From NCBI GenBank assembly GCA_007694935.1, contig REES01000104.1:1-49085 (forward strand): DNA of 49,085 nt. The letters are read 5' to 3'. Below the pieces are notes generated by a model. It saw only the letters and a list, made by a program, of their open reading frames with translations, had not been told where the DNA came from and did no database searches. This document shows positions 36,764 through 45,713 of this stretch, one piece after another (the stretch's first letter is position 1; the number at the start of each line of letters is the position of its first letter). The translations under genes were made by a program, and so were the position numbers. The stretch comes from Rhodospirillales bacterium. Its GTDB lineage: Bacteria; Pseudomonadota; Alphaproteobacteria; Rhodospirillales; Defluviicoccaceae.

Positions 36764-37984
36764 CTATGCCGCCGGAACCGGCTGCCCCGCACCCTCGATG
36801 ACGTTGTGATAGCGGCCCATGAAACCCTTGATGCTGCGGACCGCCTGGCGGATGCGGTGGGTGTTCTCGACCAGGGCGAAGCGGACGTGGCTGTCGCCAT
36901 GCTCGCCGAAGCCGACGCCGGGGGCAACCGCCACCCGTGCCTCCCGCAGCAGCAGCTTGGAGAATTCGAGCGAGCCGAGATGCAGGAAAGCCTCGGGCAC
37001 CGGTGCCCAGGCAAACATGGTGGCCGCCGGCGAGGGCACCTCCCAGCCGGCTTGGGCAAGGCCCGAGATCAGCACGTCGCGCCGCTGCCGGTAACGCTCA
37101 CGCATCTCCGCAACGCACGCCTGGGGGCCGTTGAGGGCGGTGCTGGCGGCCACCTGGATCGGCGTGAAGGCGCCGTAGTCCACGTACGATTTGACCCGCG
37201 CCAGGGCGGCGATCAGCGTCTTGTTGCCGCACGCAAAGCCGATCCGCCACCCGGGCATGGAGTAGGTCTTGCTCATCGAGGTGAACTCGACGGCAACATC
37301 GCGGGCACCGGGTATCTGCAGGATCGAAGGCGGCGGGTTGCCATCGAAGTAGATCTCGGCATAAGCCAAGTCGGACAGGACGTAGATTTCGCGGCGGCGG
37401 CAGAAATCCACCACCTCCGCATAGAAGTCCAGGGTGGCCAACTCCGCCGTCGGATTGTTGGGGTAGTTGAGCAGCACCGCCGTCGGCTTCGGCACGCTGT
37501 GCTGCACCGCCCGTTCCAGTGCAGCGAGCAGATCGCGATCTGCCGTGACGGGGATGTTGCGAACCGCCGCACCGGCGATGATGAAGCCGAACTGGTGGAT
37601 CGGGTAGCTTGGATTCGGCACCAGGATGACGTCGCCGGGGCTGGTAATGGCGCCCGCCAGGTTGGCCAGCCCCTCCTTGGAGCCGATGGTCACAACCGCC
37701 TCGCTCTCCGGGTCGATCGGCACGCCGAATCGCCGCTCGTAATAGCCCGCGATCGCCTTCCGCAAGCCCTTGATGCCGCGTGATTCCGAGTATCGGTGGG
37801 TGCGCGGGTCCTGGGCCGTTTCCGCAAGCTTGGCGACGATGTGCGGCGGGGTCGGGAAATCCGGATTCCCCATCCCGAAGTCGATGATGTCCTCGCCGGC
37901 GGCTCGGGCCCGCGCCTTCATCGCGTTGACCTCGGCGAACACGTACGGCGGCAACCGCCGAATGGCGTGGAATTCCTGTTGCAT
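36764..37984 (-). CDS. alaC: PLP-dependent aminotransferase, AlaC/LL-diaminopimelate aminotransferase-like
   Basis: 406 residues, fold-type I class I. FGMGNPDFPTPPH is at the N-terminus, LLNYPNNPTA holds the conserved Asn, Asp205 lies in SDLAYAEIY, and the PLP Lys239 is in SMSKTYSMPGWRIGF. The C-terminal HVRFALVENTHRIRQA holds the substrate-binding Arg. It is the close relative of AlaC (glutamate-pyruvate aminotransferase) that is regularly upstream of hom in alphaproteobacteria; databases often label it LL-DAP aminotransferase. It is first in the alaC-hom-recJ unit. Which amino acid it makes cannot be decided from sequence; alanine is the best guess. Confidence 0.85.
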   Translation of the reverse strand: MQQEFHAIRRLPPYVFAEVNAMKARARAAGEDIIDFGMGNPDFPTPPHIVAKLAETAQDPRTHRYSESRGIKGLRKAIAGYYERRFGVPIDPESEAVVTIGSKEGLANLAGAITSPGDVILVPNPSYPIHQFGFIIAGAAVRNIPVTADRDLLAALERAVQHSVPKPTAVLLNYPNNPTAELATLDFYAEVVDFCRRREIYVLSDLAYAEIYFDGNPPPSILQIPGARDVAVEFTSMSKTYSMPGWRIGFACGNKTLIAALARVKSYVDYGAFTPIQVAASTALNGPQACVAEMRERYRQRRDVLISGLAQAGWEVPSPAATMFAWAPVPEAFLHLGSLEFSKLLLREARVAVAPGVGFGEHGDSHVRFALVENTHRIRQAVRSIKGFMGRYHNVIEGAGQPVPAA

Positions 37985-38098
37985 GCTTCACCTCAAGAGG
38001 GGACGGCGTACGCACCGCCCGCCGGTCCGTCGACGTGACCCGAAGGTCGGTGCGACCGGCGGCAGGCGTCCATCCGCACCATCCTGCCAAAAAACGGC

Positions 38099-39352
38099 TT
38101 AATGGACGAAGAAAATCTCCGCCCGCTGGGCCCCGCCGCCCGCACCGCCGCCGCCGTCGCCGCGGAGACGAACGCTGTCTTCCGGCACCCCAAGCCGCAC
38201 CAGCGCCTCGGCCACCACAAGAGCACGCTTCCGCGACAGTTCCCGGTCCAGTGCCTGACGCTGATCGGGGTCGGCAGCGGCACCATGACTGGCATGGCCG
38301 ACCACCCGAATGGTGCCGCCGTGCTCGGCGTGCAGGGTGGCAATCCGTTCCAGCACCTGGCTCTCGACGTCGTCCAGTGCTGCCGAATCGCCGCTGAAGC
38401 GGATCACGGCTACCCGTTCGGCGGCTCGGGCGGGCGGCGCCGCGGCGGCACCTGCTGAAGGAACTTGCAATTGTGCCACTGCATCGGGTGGAGGGGTGCC
38501 AGCCCCGGCAGCATCCGGAGGCCCGCCCAGCGACGGTGGTGGTGGCGGCGGTGGTGCTGCCGCTTCGCTTCGTGGCGGCGGCGGCGGACCGTCGAACGTC
38601 GGCGGCGGCACGTTGGCGAACTGCGACCGCGGCGGCGGCTCCGCCCGCGGTTCCCGTGGCGCCGGCGGCGCATCGGAAAAGCTCGGTGGCGGTGCGTCGC
38701 TGAACGCCGGTGTCGCGGCGGCACGGCGTGCCGCCTCCCGTTGCTGGGCCAGTTCCTGCTCCCGCGCCTGCCGTTCCGCCGCCGCCCGCCGCTCGGCTTC
38801 GCGCGCCGCCAACTGCTCAGGGGTGGCGGGCGTGCCCAGCATGATGCGCTGCGGCTCAACCGCCGGCAGCGTCCCCCGGTCCACGCGCCCATTGGAATCC
38901 GCCCCGGCGATGGCACCCTCGGCCCCGGGGGGCACTGCGATTCCCGGCGGCGCGGCGCCGCCGACGCCGGCGGGGGCCAGCGCCAAGTCGCCGTGTCGGG
39001 CGTGCTCCCGGTCGGCGATCAGTCCGCGGGCGAGTGCTGCGGTGTCCTGAGGTGTCCTGGCGGGTGGCCGGTCCGGCACGTCGGCAAGGTTGGGGAACGG
39101 CCGGTCTTCACCCGGTATCGCCTCAGGAGGGATATACATGTCTGCCGCTGGCTCGCCTGAGGCTTCTGCCACTGTATCCGGCCCGAAAATCGCCCGTTCC
39201 GCGCCCCGATACCACTCCACCGGATTGACCGCATCGGGTACGCTGGAACAGCCGCCGAGCCCCAAGGTGAGCAACCCGGCCACCATCCAGGCGGGTCGCC
39301 GGAACGCCGGCCACGCGGCAGTCTCATGCCGGTGAGGGGAAGTGAGCTTCAT
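38099..39352 (-). CDS. OmpA-family outer-membrane lipoprotein with proline-rich linker
   Basis: About 417 residues. The signal peptide ends in lipobox LGGC (Cys35), followed by VNPVEWYRGAERAIFG, seen in related alphaproteobacterial proteins. The middle is a Pro/Ala-rich and then Arg/Glu-rich coiled segment (AEREAERRAAAERQARE region), then repeated FSDAPPPSFSDAPPAP and PPPPPP runs. The last ~120 residues are an OmpA-like peptidoglycan-binding domain: FSGDSAALD, IRVVGHASHGA, LSRKRALVVAEAL. It links the outer membrane to peptidoglycan. ATG 39352 is 12 bases from AAGGAG, an ATG at 39364 directly abuts it, so the start is uncertain. It is divergent from phaC. Confidence 0.85.
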   Translation of the reverse strand: MKLTSPHRHETAAWPAFRRPAWMVAGLLTLGLGGCSSVPDAVNPVEWYRGAERAIFGPDTVAEASGEPAADMYIPPEAIPGEDRPFPNLADVPDRPPARTPQDTAALARGLIADREHARHGDLALAPAGVGGAAPPGIAVPPGAEGAIAGADSNGRVDRGTLPAVEPQRIMLGTPATPEQLAAREAERRAAAERQAREQELAQQREAARRAAATPAFSDAPPPSFSDAPPAPREPRAEPPPRSQFANVPPPTFDGPPPPPRSEAAAPPPPPPPSLGGPPDAAGAGTPPPDAVAQLQVPSAGAAAAPPARAAERVAVIRFSGDSAALDDVESQVLERIATLHAEHGGTIRVVGHASHGAAADPDQRQALDRELSRKRALVVAEALVRLGVPEDSVRLRGDGGGGAGGGAQRAEIFFVH

Positions 39353-39420
39353 GATATATCGCATCTCCTTGGCCGCTCGCCCATCGGCCCGGACCGGCTG
39401 CCGACGGGGCGCGACCCGCG

Positions 39421-39449
39421 TTGCTCCCAACCGGCGCCGCGTCTACTAT
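39421..39449 (+). promoter_or_regulatory. Candidate phaC promoter
   Basis: TTGCTC (39421-39426), 17-base spacer, TACTAT (39444-39449), followed by AACAATG. The leader to the ATG at 39574 would be about 118 bases. On the opposite strand the same spot reads GTTATAGT, a possible -10 for the divergent lipoprotein gene. Confidence 0.5.
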
Positions 39450-39573
39450 AACAATGGCTGTCCGCCTGCGGGCGGTCCAGTGGGCGAATGTCCAGCCCCT
39501 GAGAAGCGTGTCCTTTCGTCGGGAGCGGTCGCATTTCGACGCACGCTCGTGCGAAAGCATAATGGATGGGGTC

Positions 39574-41400
39574 ATGGCCGATCAACAGGGCTCCGACCAC
39601 CCCCTGCACGATCCGGCGGAACTCGCCCGCGCGTGGCTCGACATCACCGAGCGGAGCCAGCGCCTGATGGCCGAGTGGTTGTCCCGACAGGAGCTGCTGG
39701 CTACCCCGACGCCGGCCGACCCCGCCGCCATTGCCGGCAGCTTCGCCCACCTGACCGGCCGCATGATCGCCGATCCCGCGCATCTCGCCCGCGCCCAGGT
39801 ATCGCTATGGCAGGGCTTCATGGAACTGTGGCAGAACACCACGCTCCGCATGATCGGCGTCGATGCCGAGCCGCTGTATCAGCCGGGCGAGCGCGACCGC
39901 CGGTTCCAGCATCCGGCGTGGCGGGAGAACGAGGTTTTCAACCACATCAAGCAGTCGTATCTCCTGGTCGCGCGCTGGCTGGATCGCACCGTGCATGATG
40001 TCGCCGGGCTGGACCCGCGCTGCCGGCAGAAGGTGGAGTTCTACACCCGGCAATTCGTCAGCGCGGTCTCTCCCAGCAACTTCGCCTTCACCAATCCCGA
40101 GGTTCTGCAGGCGACCCTTGAATCCTGCGGCGAGAACCTGATCCATGGCCTTCGCAACCTGCTCGCCGACCTGGAGCGCGGCCACGGCGCGCTCCGCATC
40201 CGCCAGACGGATGCCAGCGGCTTTCGCGTCGGCGATAATGTCGCGGCGACCCCGGGCGCGGTGATTTATCGCAACCCGGTGATGGAGTTGATCCAGTATG
40301 CGCCGTCGACCGACCGCGTCCTCAACCGGCCGCTGCTGTTCGTCCCGCCCTGGATCAACAAGTACTACCTGTTCGATCTCGGCGACCGCTCATGGGTGCG
40401 CTGGGCGGTACAGCAGGGTCACACCGTGTTCATGATCTCCTGGGTCAACCCGGGGTGCGATCCGGCCGACCTCGATTTCGAGGACTACCTCCGAGAAGGC
40501 CCGCTCGCGGCGCTGGACGCCATCGGCGAAGCCACCGGCGAGCGGCGCGTCGATGCCGTCGGCTACTGTGTCGGTGGCACCTTGTTGGCGGCGGCGGCGG
40601 CGCTGCTGGCGGACCGTGGCGACCGGCGGCTCGCCAGCCTGACGCTGCTGGCATCGCTGCTGGATTTCTCCGAGCCGGGAGATCTCGGAGTATTCATCGA
40701 TGAGGCGACCATCACCAGCCTCGAGGAGCGCATGGCGCGTCGCGGCCACCTGCCGGCGGGCGAACTGGAGGTGGTGTTCAACCTGCTTCGGGAGAACGAT
40801 TTGATCTGGTCGTTCGTGGTCAACAACTACCTGCTTGGCCGCGATCCGTTCCCCTTCGACCTGCTGTCGTGGAATGCCGACTCGACGCGGATGCCCTATG
40901 CGCTGCACCGCTTCTACCTCCGCAACCTGTTCCAGAGGAACCTGCTCGCCAAGCCCAACGGTTTGGCCGTGGACGGCTGCCTGATCGACCTCCGCCGGGT
41001 CGACGTGCCGAGCTATGTGCTGGCGACCCGCCAGGACCACATCGCGCCGTGGCGATCCGCCTACAAGAGCGTCCACCTGTTGTCCGGTCCGGCGCGGTTC
41101 GTGCTGGCGGATTCCGGCCATGTCGCCGGCGTGGCCAACCCGCCCGGGGTCGGCAAGTACGGCCATCATGCCGCTGCTACCAGCGACGAACCGCCGCCCG
41201 CGGATCCCGGTGCCTGGTTCGAATCCAGTCGGCGGGTCGACGAGTCGTGGTGGCCGGACTGGCATGCCTGGATTCGGATGCAGGGCAACAGCCACTGGGT
41301 GGCGCCCCGGATCCCCGGTCAGGGCGGTCTGCCCGTGCTGGAGCCGGCTCCCGGCCGCTACGTGCGCATGTCCGACGACGACCCGGCCGCAGGCGGCTAA
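39574..41400 (+). CDS. phaC: Class I poly-3-hydroxyalkanoate synthase PhaC
   Basis: 608 residues from ATG 39574 (ATG 39562 also possible). The lipase-box-like GYCVGG holds the nucleophile Cys332; the triad is completed by Asp488 (RQDHIAPW) and His516 (DSGHVAGV). Other family marks are AVSPSNFAFTNPEVL, FVPPWINKYYLFDL and NYLLGRDPFPFDLLSWN. It polymerises 3-hydroxyacyl-CoA into PHA granules in the cytoplasm. phaA/phaB are not adjacent. The stop overlaps by two bases with the stop of the convergent meaB gene, which serves the methylmalonyl-CoA pathway. Confidence 0.97.
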   Translation: MADQQGSDHPLHDPAELARAWLDITERSQRLMAEWLSRQELLATPTPADPAAIAGSFAHLTGRMIADPAHLARAQVSLWQGFMELWQNTTLRMIGVDAEPLYQPGERDRRFQHPAWRENEVFNHIKQSYLLVARWLDRTVHDVAGLDPRCRQKVEFYTRQFVSAVSPSNFAFTNPEVLQATLESCGENLIHGLRNLLADLERGHGALRIRQTDASGFRVGDNVAATPGAVIYRNPVMELIQYAPSTDRVLNRPLLFVPPWINKYYLFDLGDRSWVRWAVQQGHTVFMISWVNPGCDPADLDFEDYLREGPLAALDAIGEATGERRVDAVGYCVGGTLLAAAAALLADRGDRRLASLTLLASLLDFSEPGDLGVFIDEATITSLEERMARRGHLPAGELEVVFNLLRENDLIWSFVVNNYLLGRDPFPFDLLSWNADSTRMPYALHRFYLRNLFQRNLLAKPNGLAVDGCLIDLRRVDVPSYVLATRQDHIAPWRSAYKSVHLLSGPARFVLADSGHVAGVANPPGVGKYGHHAAATSDEPPPADPGAWFESSRRVDESWWPDWHAWIRMQGNSHWVAPRIPGQGGLPVLEPAPGRYVRMSDDDPAAGG

Positions 41401-42389
41401 AGCCCGGTTGCGATCTCCCGCAGCAGGCCGCGCGCCGCAGTGTACGGATCCGTATCCTTGGCCACTGCCTGGCTCAACACGGCGTGGAGAGCGTCACGCC
41501 GACGCCCGCCGAGCTCGTCGCGGACGATGTCCTCCGCGGTCTTGACGATGCGCATCTCCATGATCTTTCGCTGCCGCGCCTCCAGCTCGCCGCTAGCGGC
41601 GAGATGCGCGCGATGGCGATCGATGGCGTCCACCAAAGCGTCGATGCCGTCGCGGTTCTGGGCGCTGGTGGGCAGCACCTCGACGGACCAGGTGGTGTCA
41701 CCCCGGCCGATCCCGCCCAGCCTGAGCATGGCCTTCAGATCCGCCACCGTCTGCCGGGCATCCGGCTTGTCGCACTTGCTCACCACGTGGATATCGGCGA
41801 TCTCCAGCACCCCGGCCTTGATCGCCTGGACCTCATCGCCGAGGCCCGGGGCCGACACCACCAGCACGGTGTGTGCCGCTTGCACCACGTCCACCTCGTC
41901 CTGGCCAACCCCCACCGTCTCGATCAGCACCACGTCGAAGCGGGCGGCGTCCAGCACGTCGACCACGTCCAGGGTGGAGCGGGCGAGGCCGCCGAGAGCA
42001 CCGCGGGTGGCCATGCTGCGAATGAACACCCCGGGATCACCGGACAGTTCGTTCATGCGGATGCGGTCGCCGAGGATCGCGCCGCCGGAGAACGGACTGG
42101 ACGGATCGATGGCGACGATGCCGACCGTGCGGCCGGTGGCGCGAAACCGCTGTCCCAGCGCCCGCACCATGGTGGACTTGCCGCTGCCGGGCACGCCGGT
42201 GATACCGATGGTATGGGCGTGGCCGGCCAGTCGGTGTACAGCGGCGACGAACTGCCGGGCACCGGGTGCCGTGGATTCGGCAACCGCCATGGCGCGGGCT
42301 ATGGCCTTGCGGTTGCGTTCCTGCACCAGGGCGATCAGGCCGTCGTCGACAGCCGGTGCGCTGGCTGTGGGTGCTGTGGTCTCAGCCAT
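41397..42389 (-). CDS. meaB: Methylmalonyl-CoA mutase-associated GTPase MeaB (ArgK family)
   Basis: 330 residues with Walker A GVPGSGKST at 65-73, the G3 region VLIETVGVGQDE, the base-specificity VVSKCDKPDA and the family marks IDPSSPFSGGAILGDRIRM and FIRSMATRG. MeaB is the G-protein chaperone that loads and protects adenosylcobalamin on methylmalonyl-CoA mutase. The 60 upstream codons in this frame overlap the next gene and are excluded. ATG 42389 overlaps the gamma-carbonic-anhydrase stop by eight bases. The mutase itself is not in the window. Confidence 0.95.
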   Translation of the reverse strand: MAETTAPTASAPAVDDGLIALVQERNRKAIARAMAVAESTAPGARQFVAAVHRLAGHAHTIGITGVPGSGKSTMVRALGQRFRATGRTVGIVAIDPSSPFSGGAILGDRIRMNELSGDPGVFIRSMATRGALGGLARSTLDVVDVLDAARFDVVLIETVGVGQDEVDVVQAAHTVLVVSAPGLGDEVQAIKAGVLEIADIHVVSKCDKPDARQTVADLKAMLRLGGIGRGDTTWSVEVLPTSAQNRDGIDALVDAIDRHRAHLAASGELEARQRKIMEMRIVKTAEDIVRDELGGRRRDALHAVLSQAVAKDTDPYTAARGLLREIATGL

Positions 42390-42930
42390 GGGAGTGGGCG
42401 GTCGCGGCAGCGGCCTCCTCCCGGTAGGTCTGGGCCAGCCGGACGTAATGGGGCGCCGTTGCCGACATGCCCTCGCGATCCTCGCGGCTGAGGTCGCGGA
42501 TGTGCTTGGCCGGTGCGCCGGCCCAAAGCTGCCCGGCGCGAACGCGCTTGCCCGGGGTGACCAGGGCACCGGCCGCCACCATGGCTTCCCGCTCGACCAC
42601 GCAGCCGTCCATCACCGTGGCATTCATGCCGATGAAGCAGCCGTCCTCCAGGGTGCAGGCGTGGATCAGTGCGAGATGGCCGATGGTGACGTCGTCGCCG
42701 ATGAAGGTGCCGTACTTTTCCCGCGAGACGTGGACGATGGTGCCGTCCTGGATGTTGGTGCGCTGGCCGATGCGAACGATATTGACGTCGCCGCGAATCA
42801 CGCAGCCGAACCAGACATTGGTGTCGGCGCCGATAACCACGTCGCCGATCACCGTGGCGTTGGGGGCCAGGAATACGCTGTCGGCGAGGGTGGGCATGAC
42901 GCCCCGGTAGGGCAGGATCGTTCCGGTCAT
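42382..42930 (-). CDS. Gamma-class carbonic anhydrase-like hexapeptide protein
   Basis: 182 residues forming a left-handed beta-helix of hexapeptide repeats. Candidate zinc ligands are His67, His85 and His90 (TIVHVS and TIGHLALIHAC), with the same five-residue spacing of the last two as in the archaeal Cam enzyme. The acidic loop of Cam is missing, as in most bacterial homologues, so carbonic anhydrase activity is uncertain. ATG 42930 is used rather than the TTG before it; AAGGAG lies upstream. It is co-translated with meaB by overlap. Confidence 0.92.
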   Translation of the reverse strand: MTGTILPYRGVMPTLADSVFLAPNATVIGDVVIGADTNVWFGCVIRGDVNIVRIGQRTNIQDGTIVHVSREKYGTFIGDDVTIGHLALIHACTLEDGCFIGMNATVMDGCVVEREAMVAAGALVTPGKRVRAGQLWAGAPAKHIRDLSREDREGMSATAPHYVRLAQTYREEAAAATAHSHG

Positions 42931-43065
42931 CAAGGCAGTTGTCTCCTTTCCCTCCGATGGTTCTCAGCGGCACACAGCGATGCGCCCGTTTTCAGGGATT
43001 TTGCGGCCGATCTCAAGGGGCCCCGGGCGCAAAAGCCGTGTTGGCGGCGCAACACCCCGGCCGAT

Positions 43066-43608
43066 TCACTTGATCAGGGTCATCAGCTCTCGGAACACAG
43101 GCGTTCCGGCCTTGTTGAGCCATTCAAACAAAACCATTTCCGTGCTAACGATATGGGCACCATCGGTGCTGAGCCGCTGGAGTGCCCGATCATGGTTGGC
43201 CGGCACCCGGGATGATACGGCGTCCGCTACGACGAAAACGTCGTAGCCGGCCTCGATAAGGCCTTCGGCGGTCTGCAGGACACACACATGCGCTTCCATT
43301 CCGGCCACCACCGCTTGGCGGCGCTGCAGCGACCGGATCCGTTCGGCGCACGCGCCGTCGTCGAGGCACGAGAAATGCATCTTTTCCATCACCGACCGGG
43401 GGGGCAGCAACGCCCGCAGCGCCGCCACCGTTTGGCCGATGCCGCGGGGATACTGCTCGGACGCCAGGACCGGGATGTCGAGGCGATGGGCCGCCTGCAG
43501 CAATCGGGCGGTATTGGCGATCACCTGTTCCGGCTCCGCCACCGCCGGCGCCAGTCTTTCCTGGATATCGACCACCAGAAGGTACGATTGCCCGGCCTGG
43601 ATGCGCAT
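43066..43608 (-). CDS. Isochorismatase-family cysteine hydrolase
   Basis: 180 residues with the catalytic triad Asp14 (VVDIQERL), Lys76 (VMEKMHFSC) and Cys109 (GMEAHVCVLQT), typical of the YcaC-like subgroup of isochorismatase hydrolases. The substrate is unknown; members act on amides or N-carbamoyl compounds. CAGGAG lies about ten bases before the ATG. It stands alone between the carbonic-anhydrase gene and the divergent helicase, with 110 bases to the latter. Confidence 0.93.
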   Translation of the reverse strand: MRIQAGQSYLLVVDIQERLAPAVAEPEQVIANTARLLQAAHRLDIPVLASEQYPRGIGQTVAALRALLPPRSVMEKMHFSCLDDGACAERIRSLQRRQAVVAGMEAHVCVLQTAEGLIEAGYDVFVVADAVSSRVPANHDRALQRLSTDGAHIVSTEMVLFEWLNKAGTPVFRELMTLIK

Positions 43609-43718
43609 GGTGGTTCCACTCCTGTTGCGGCGGCAGAAACCCGCCCTCTCGGCACGGGTGCCAGCCTAGCCGAACCGCAGGCAACGGCCAAGGCGACCGC
43701 TCGGCCACGGGGTCGCCG

Positions 43719-45173
43719 ATGAGCTTCGCGGAACTCGGCCTCGGCGAAAAGGTCCTGCGGGCGGTTACCGACGCCGGCTACACGGAGGCGACTCCGATCC
43801 AGGCGCAAGCGATCCCCTACATCCTGATGGGCCGGGACATCCTCGGGTGCGCCCAGACCGGCACCGGCAAGACCGCGTCATTCACCCTGCCGATGATCGA
43901 GATCCTGTCCGCCGGTCATGCCAAGGCGCGCATGCCGCGTTCGCTGATCCTGGAGCCGACCCGTGAGTTGGCGGCCCAGGTGGCGGAGAACTTCGACACC
44001 TACGGCCGCCACTCGGCACTCACCAAGGCTTTGATCATCGGCGGCGAATCCATGGCCGACCAGGTCCGGGTGCTGGCCCGCGGGGTCGATGTGTTGATCG
44101 CCACCCCGGGACGGCTGCTTGACATGTTCGACCGTGGCCATCTGGTAATGAACGACGTGCGCGTTCTGGTGATCGACGAGGCTGACCGGATGCTCGACAT
44201 GGGCTTCATCCCGGACGTGGAGCGCATCGTCAGCCTGCTGTCGCGCATGCGTCAGACCTTGCTGTTCTCGGCGACGATGCCGCCGGAAATCCGCCGGCTC
44301 GCCGATGCCTTCCTGATGAACCCGAAAGAAATCATCGTCAGCCCGCCGTCCACCCCGGCGGAGACGGTGTCCCAGGGCCTGATGATCGTCAGTGACGCCA
44401 ACGCCACCGAGCCCCGCACCATCCACCGGGTCAAGCGGGCGGCGCTTCGGGCGCTGATCGGCCAGGAGAATGTCGAGAACGCCCTGATCTTTTGCAACCG
44501 CAAGCGTGATGTCGGCATTGTCCAGCGCTCGCTCGCCCGCCACGGCTTCAATGCCGACATGCTGCACGGTGACATGGCGCAGTCCGCCCGAAGCGAGGTG
44601 CTGAGCCGGTTCAAGCGCGGCGACGTGGCGCTGCTGGTGTGCAGCGACGTCGCGGCCCGCGGCCTCGACATCGCCGGTATCAGTCATGTCTTCAACTTCG
44701 ATGTGCCCACCGCGGCAGAGGACTACATCCACCGCATCGGCCGCACCGGACGGGCCGGTCGGGTCGGGCGGGCGCTGACCGTGGCGATGCCGGAGGACGG
44801 TCCGTACGTCATTGCGATCGAAAGCCTGATCGGCAAGGCGATCCCCCGCGTCACCGTGCCCGGCATCGAAGGCGGCGAGTTGATGACCGGCAAGCGCCGG
44901 GGCCGGCGGGGTGCCGCGGCGGCCGCCCCGGCCGGGCGCCGGGGCGAGCCCAAGCCGGAGCCAAGGCCAACCCGCGCGCGGTCGCCGCGGCCGCCGGTCG
45001 AACCGGCTGCCGCCGAGCAGCGGGAAGACGTGCCCACGCCGCGGGCGGCGGAGAGACGCCGCGGGCGTGCCGGCCACTCGGTTCGTGGCGACGACGCCCC
45101 CGTCATCGGCATGGGCGATCATGTGCCGGCATTCCTGCTGCGCGAACCGAAGCTGGTTGACAGGGAGTCCTGA
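43719..45173 (+). CDS. DEAD-box RNA helicase, RhlE-like
   Basis: 484 residues with the full motif set: Q motif ATPIQAQAIP, AQTGTGKT, PTRELAAQ, TPGRLLDMF, DEAD in VIDEADRMLDMGF, SAT, then ARGLDIAG and HRIGRTGRAGR. The C-terminal ~100 residues are Arg/Pro/Ala-rich and disordered (GKRRGRRGAAAAAP onward), likely for RNA binding. It remodels RNA or ribosome-assembly intermediates. It is divergent from the isochorismatase gene and is followed after 53 bases by the stand-alone RAM gene. Confidence 0.95.
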   Translation: MSFAELGLGEKVLRAVTDAGYTEATPIQAQAIPYILMGRDILGCAQTGTGKTASFTLPMIEILSAGHAKARMPRSLILEPTRELAAQVAENFDTYGRHSALTKALIIGGESMADQVRVLARGVDVLIATPGRLLDMFDRGHLVMNDVRVLVIDEADRMLDMGFIPDVERIVSLLSRMRQTLLFSATMPPEIRRLADAFLMNPKEIIVSPPSTPAETVSQGLMIVSDANATEPRTIHRVKRAALRALIGQENVENALIFCNRKRDVGIVQRSLARHGFNADMLHGDMAQSARSEVLSRFKRGDVALLVCSDVAARGLDIAGISHVFNFDVPTAAEDYIHRIGRTGRAGRVGRALTVAMPEDGPYVIAIESLIGKAIPRVTVPGIEGGELMTGKRRGRRGAAAAAPAGRRGEPKPEPRPTRARSPRPPVEPAAAEQREDVPTPRAAERRRGRAGHSVRGDDAPVIGMGDHVPAFLLREPKLVDRES

Positions 45174-45226
45174 GCCGGGGGACGCTGGCGTGCCGGGAGC
45201 ACCGGGTAGCGGGCCAGGGGCAAGCG

Positions 45227-45469
45227 ATGCAGACCATTTTTGTCCAGGTGAAATGCGAGCTCGGCCGGGCCTACCAGGTGGCGGAGGCGGCGGTGGAGCA
45301 GGTCGAGGCGACCTCCGAGGTCCATTCGATATCCGGCGCCTACGATCTACTGCTGAAATGCTATCTGGAAGACGGCGATGACATTGGCCATTTCGTCGCG
45401 GAGCGCATCCAGACCCTGCCGGGTGTCAAGGACACGTTCACCATCATCGCCTTCAAGGCCTTTGGCTGA
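45227..45469 (+). CDS. Stand-alone Lrp/AsnC ligand-binding (RAM/AsnC_trans_reg) domain protein
   Basis: 80 residues starting MQTIFVQVKCELGRAYQVAE, with the RAM pattern including ISGAYDLLLKCYLEDGDDIGHFV and the PGVKDTFTIIAFK end. The DNA-binding helix-turn-helix of full Lrp proteins is absent. Such SARD proteins are widespread; they assemble into rings and may bind amino acids or act on full Lrp partners. No ligand or partner can be inferred here. Confidence 0.92.
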   Translation: MQTIFVQVKCELGRAYQVAEAAVEQVEATSEVHSISGAYDLLLKCYLEDGDDIGHFVAERIQTLPGVKDTFTIIAFKAFG

Positions 45470-45713
45470 AGGCCGCCCGGCCGTGCACGGCGCCGACGGC
45501 GGGCCGAAGTTGCGGGTCCTTTGCCGCTTAAGGCTTGATCCGAACCCGGGGTTGGCGCTTTCCTAGGCTTCATCACCGTGGGGGGCCGCCGCACGCGGCT
45601 CGTATCTCCGCACACCGTTCATCCCAAGCCGCCACGGGAGACAGGCGTGGATCGCCGCCGACACTCGGATCATCCCCCGCAGCCGCCCGGCGCCAAGCCG
45701 TGACGGTCTCGGA

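Noticed and set aside
35315-37783. An 822-codon plus-strand open frame antisense to hom and alaC
   Set aside because: Shadow of the two aminotransferase/dehydrogenase genes; rich in Arg, His, Gly without structure.
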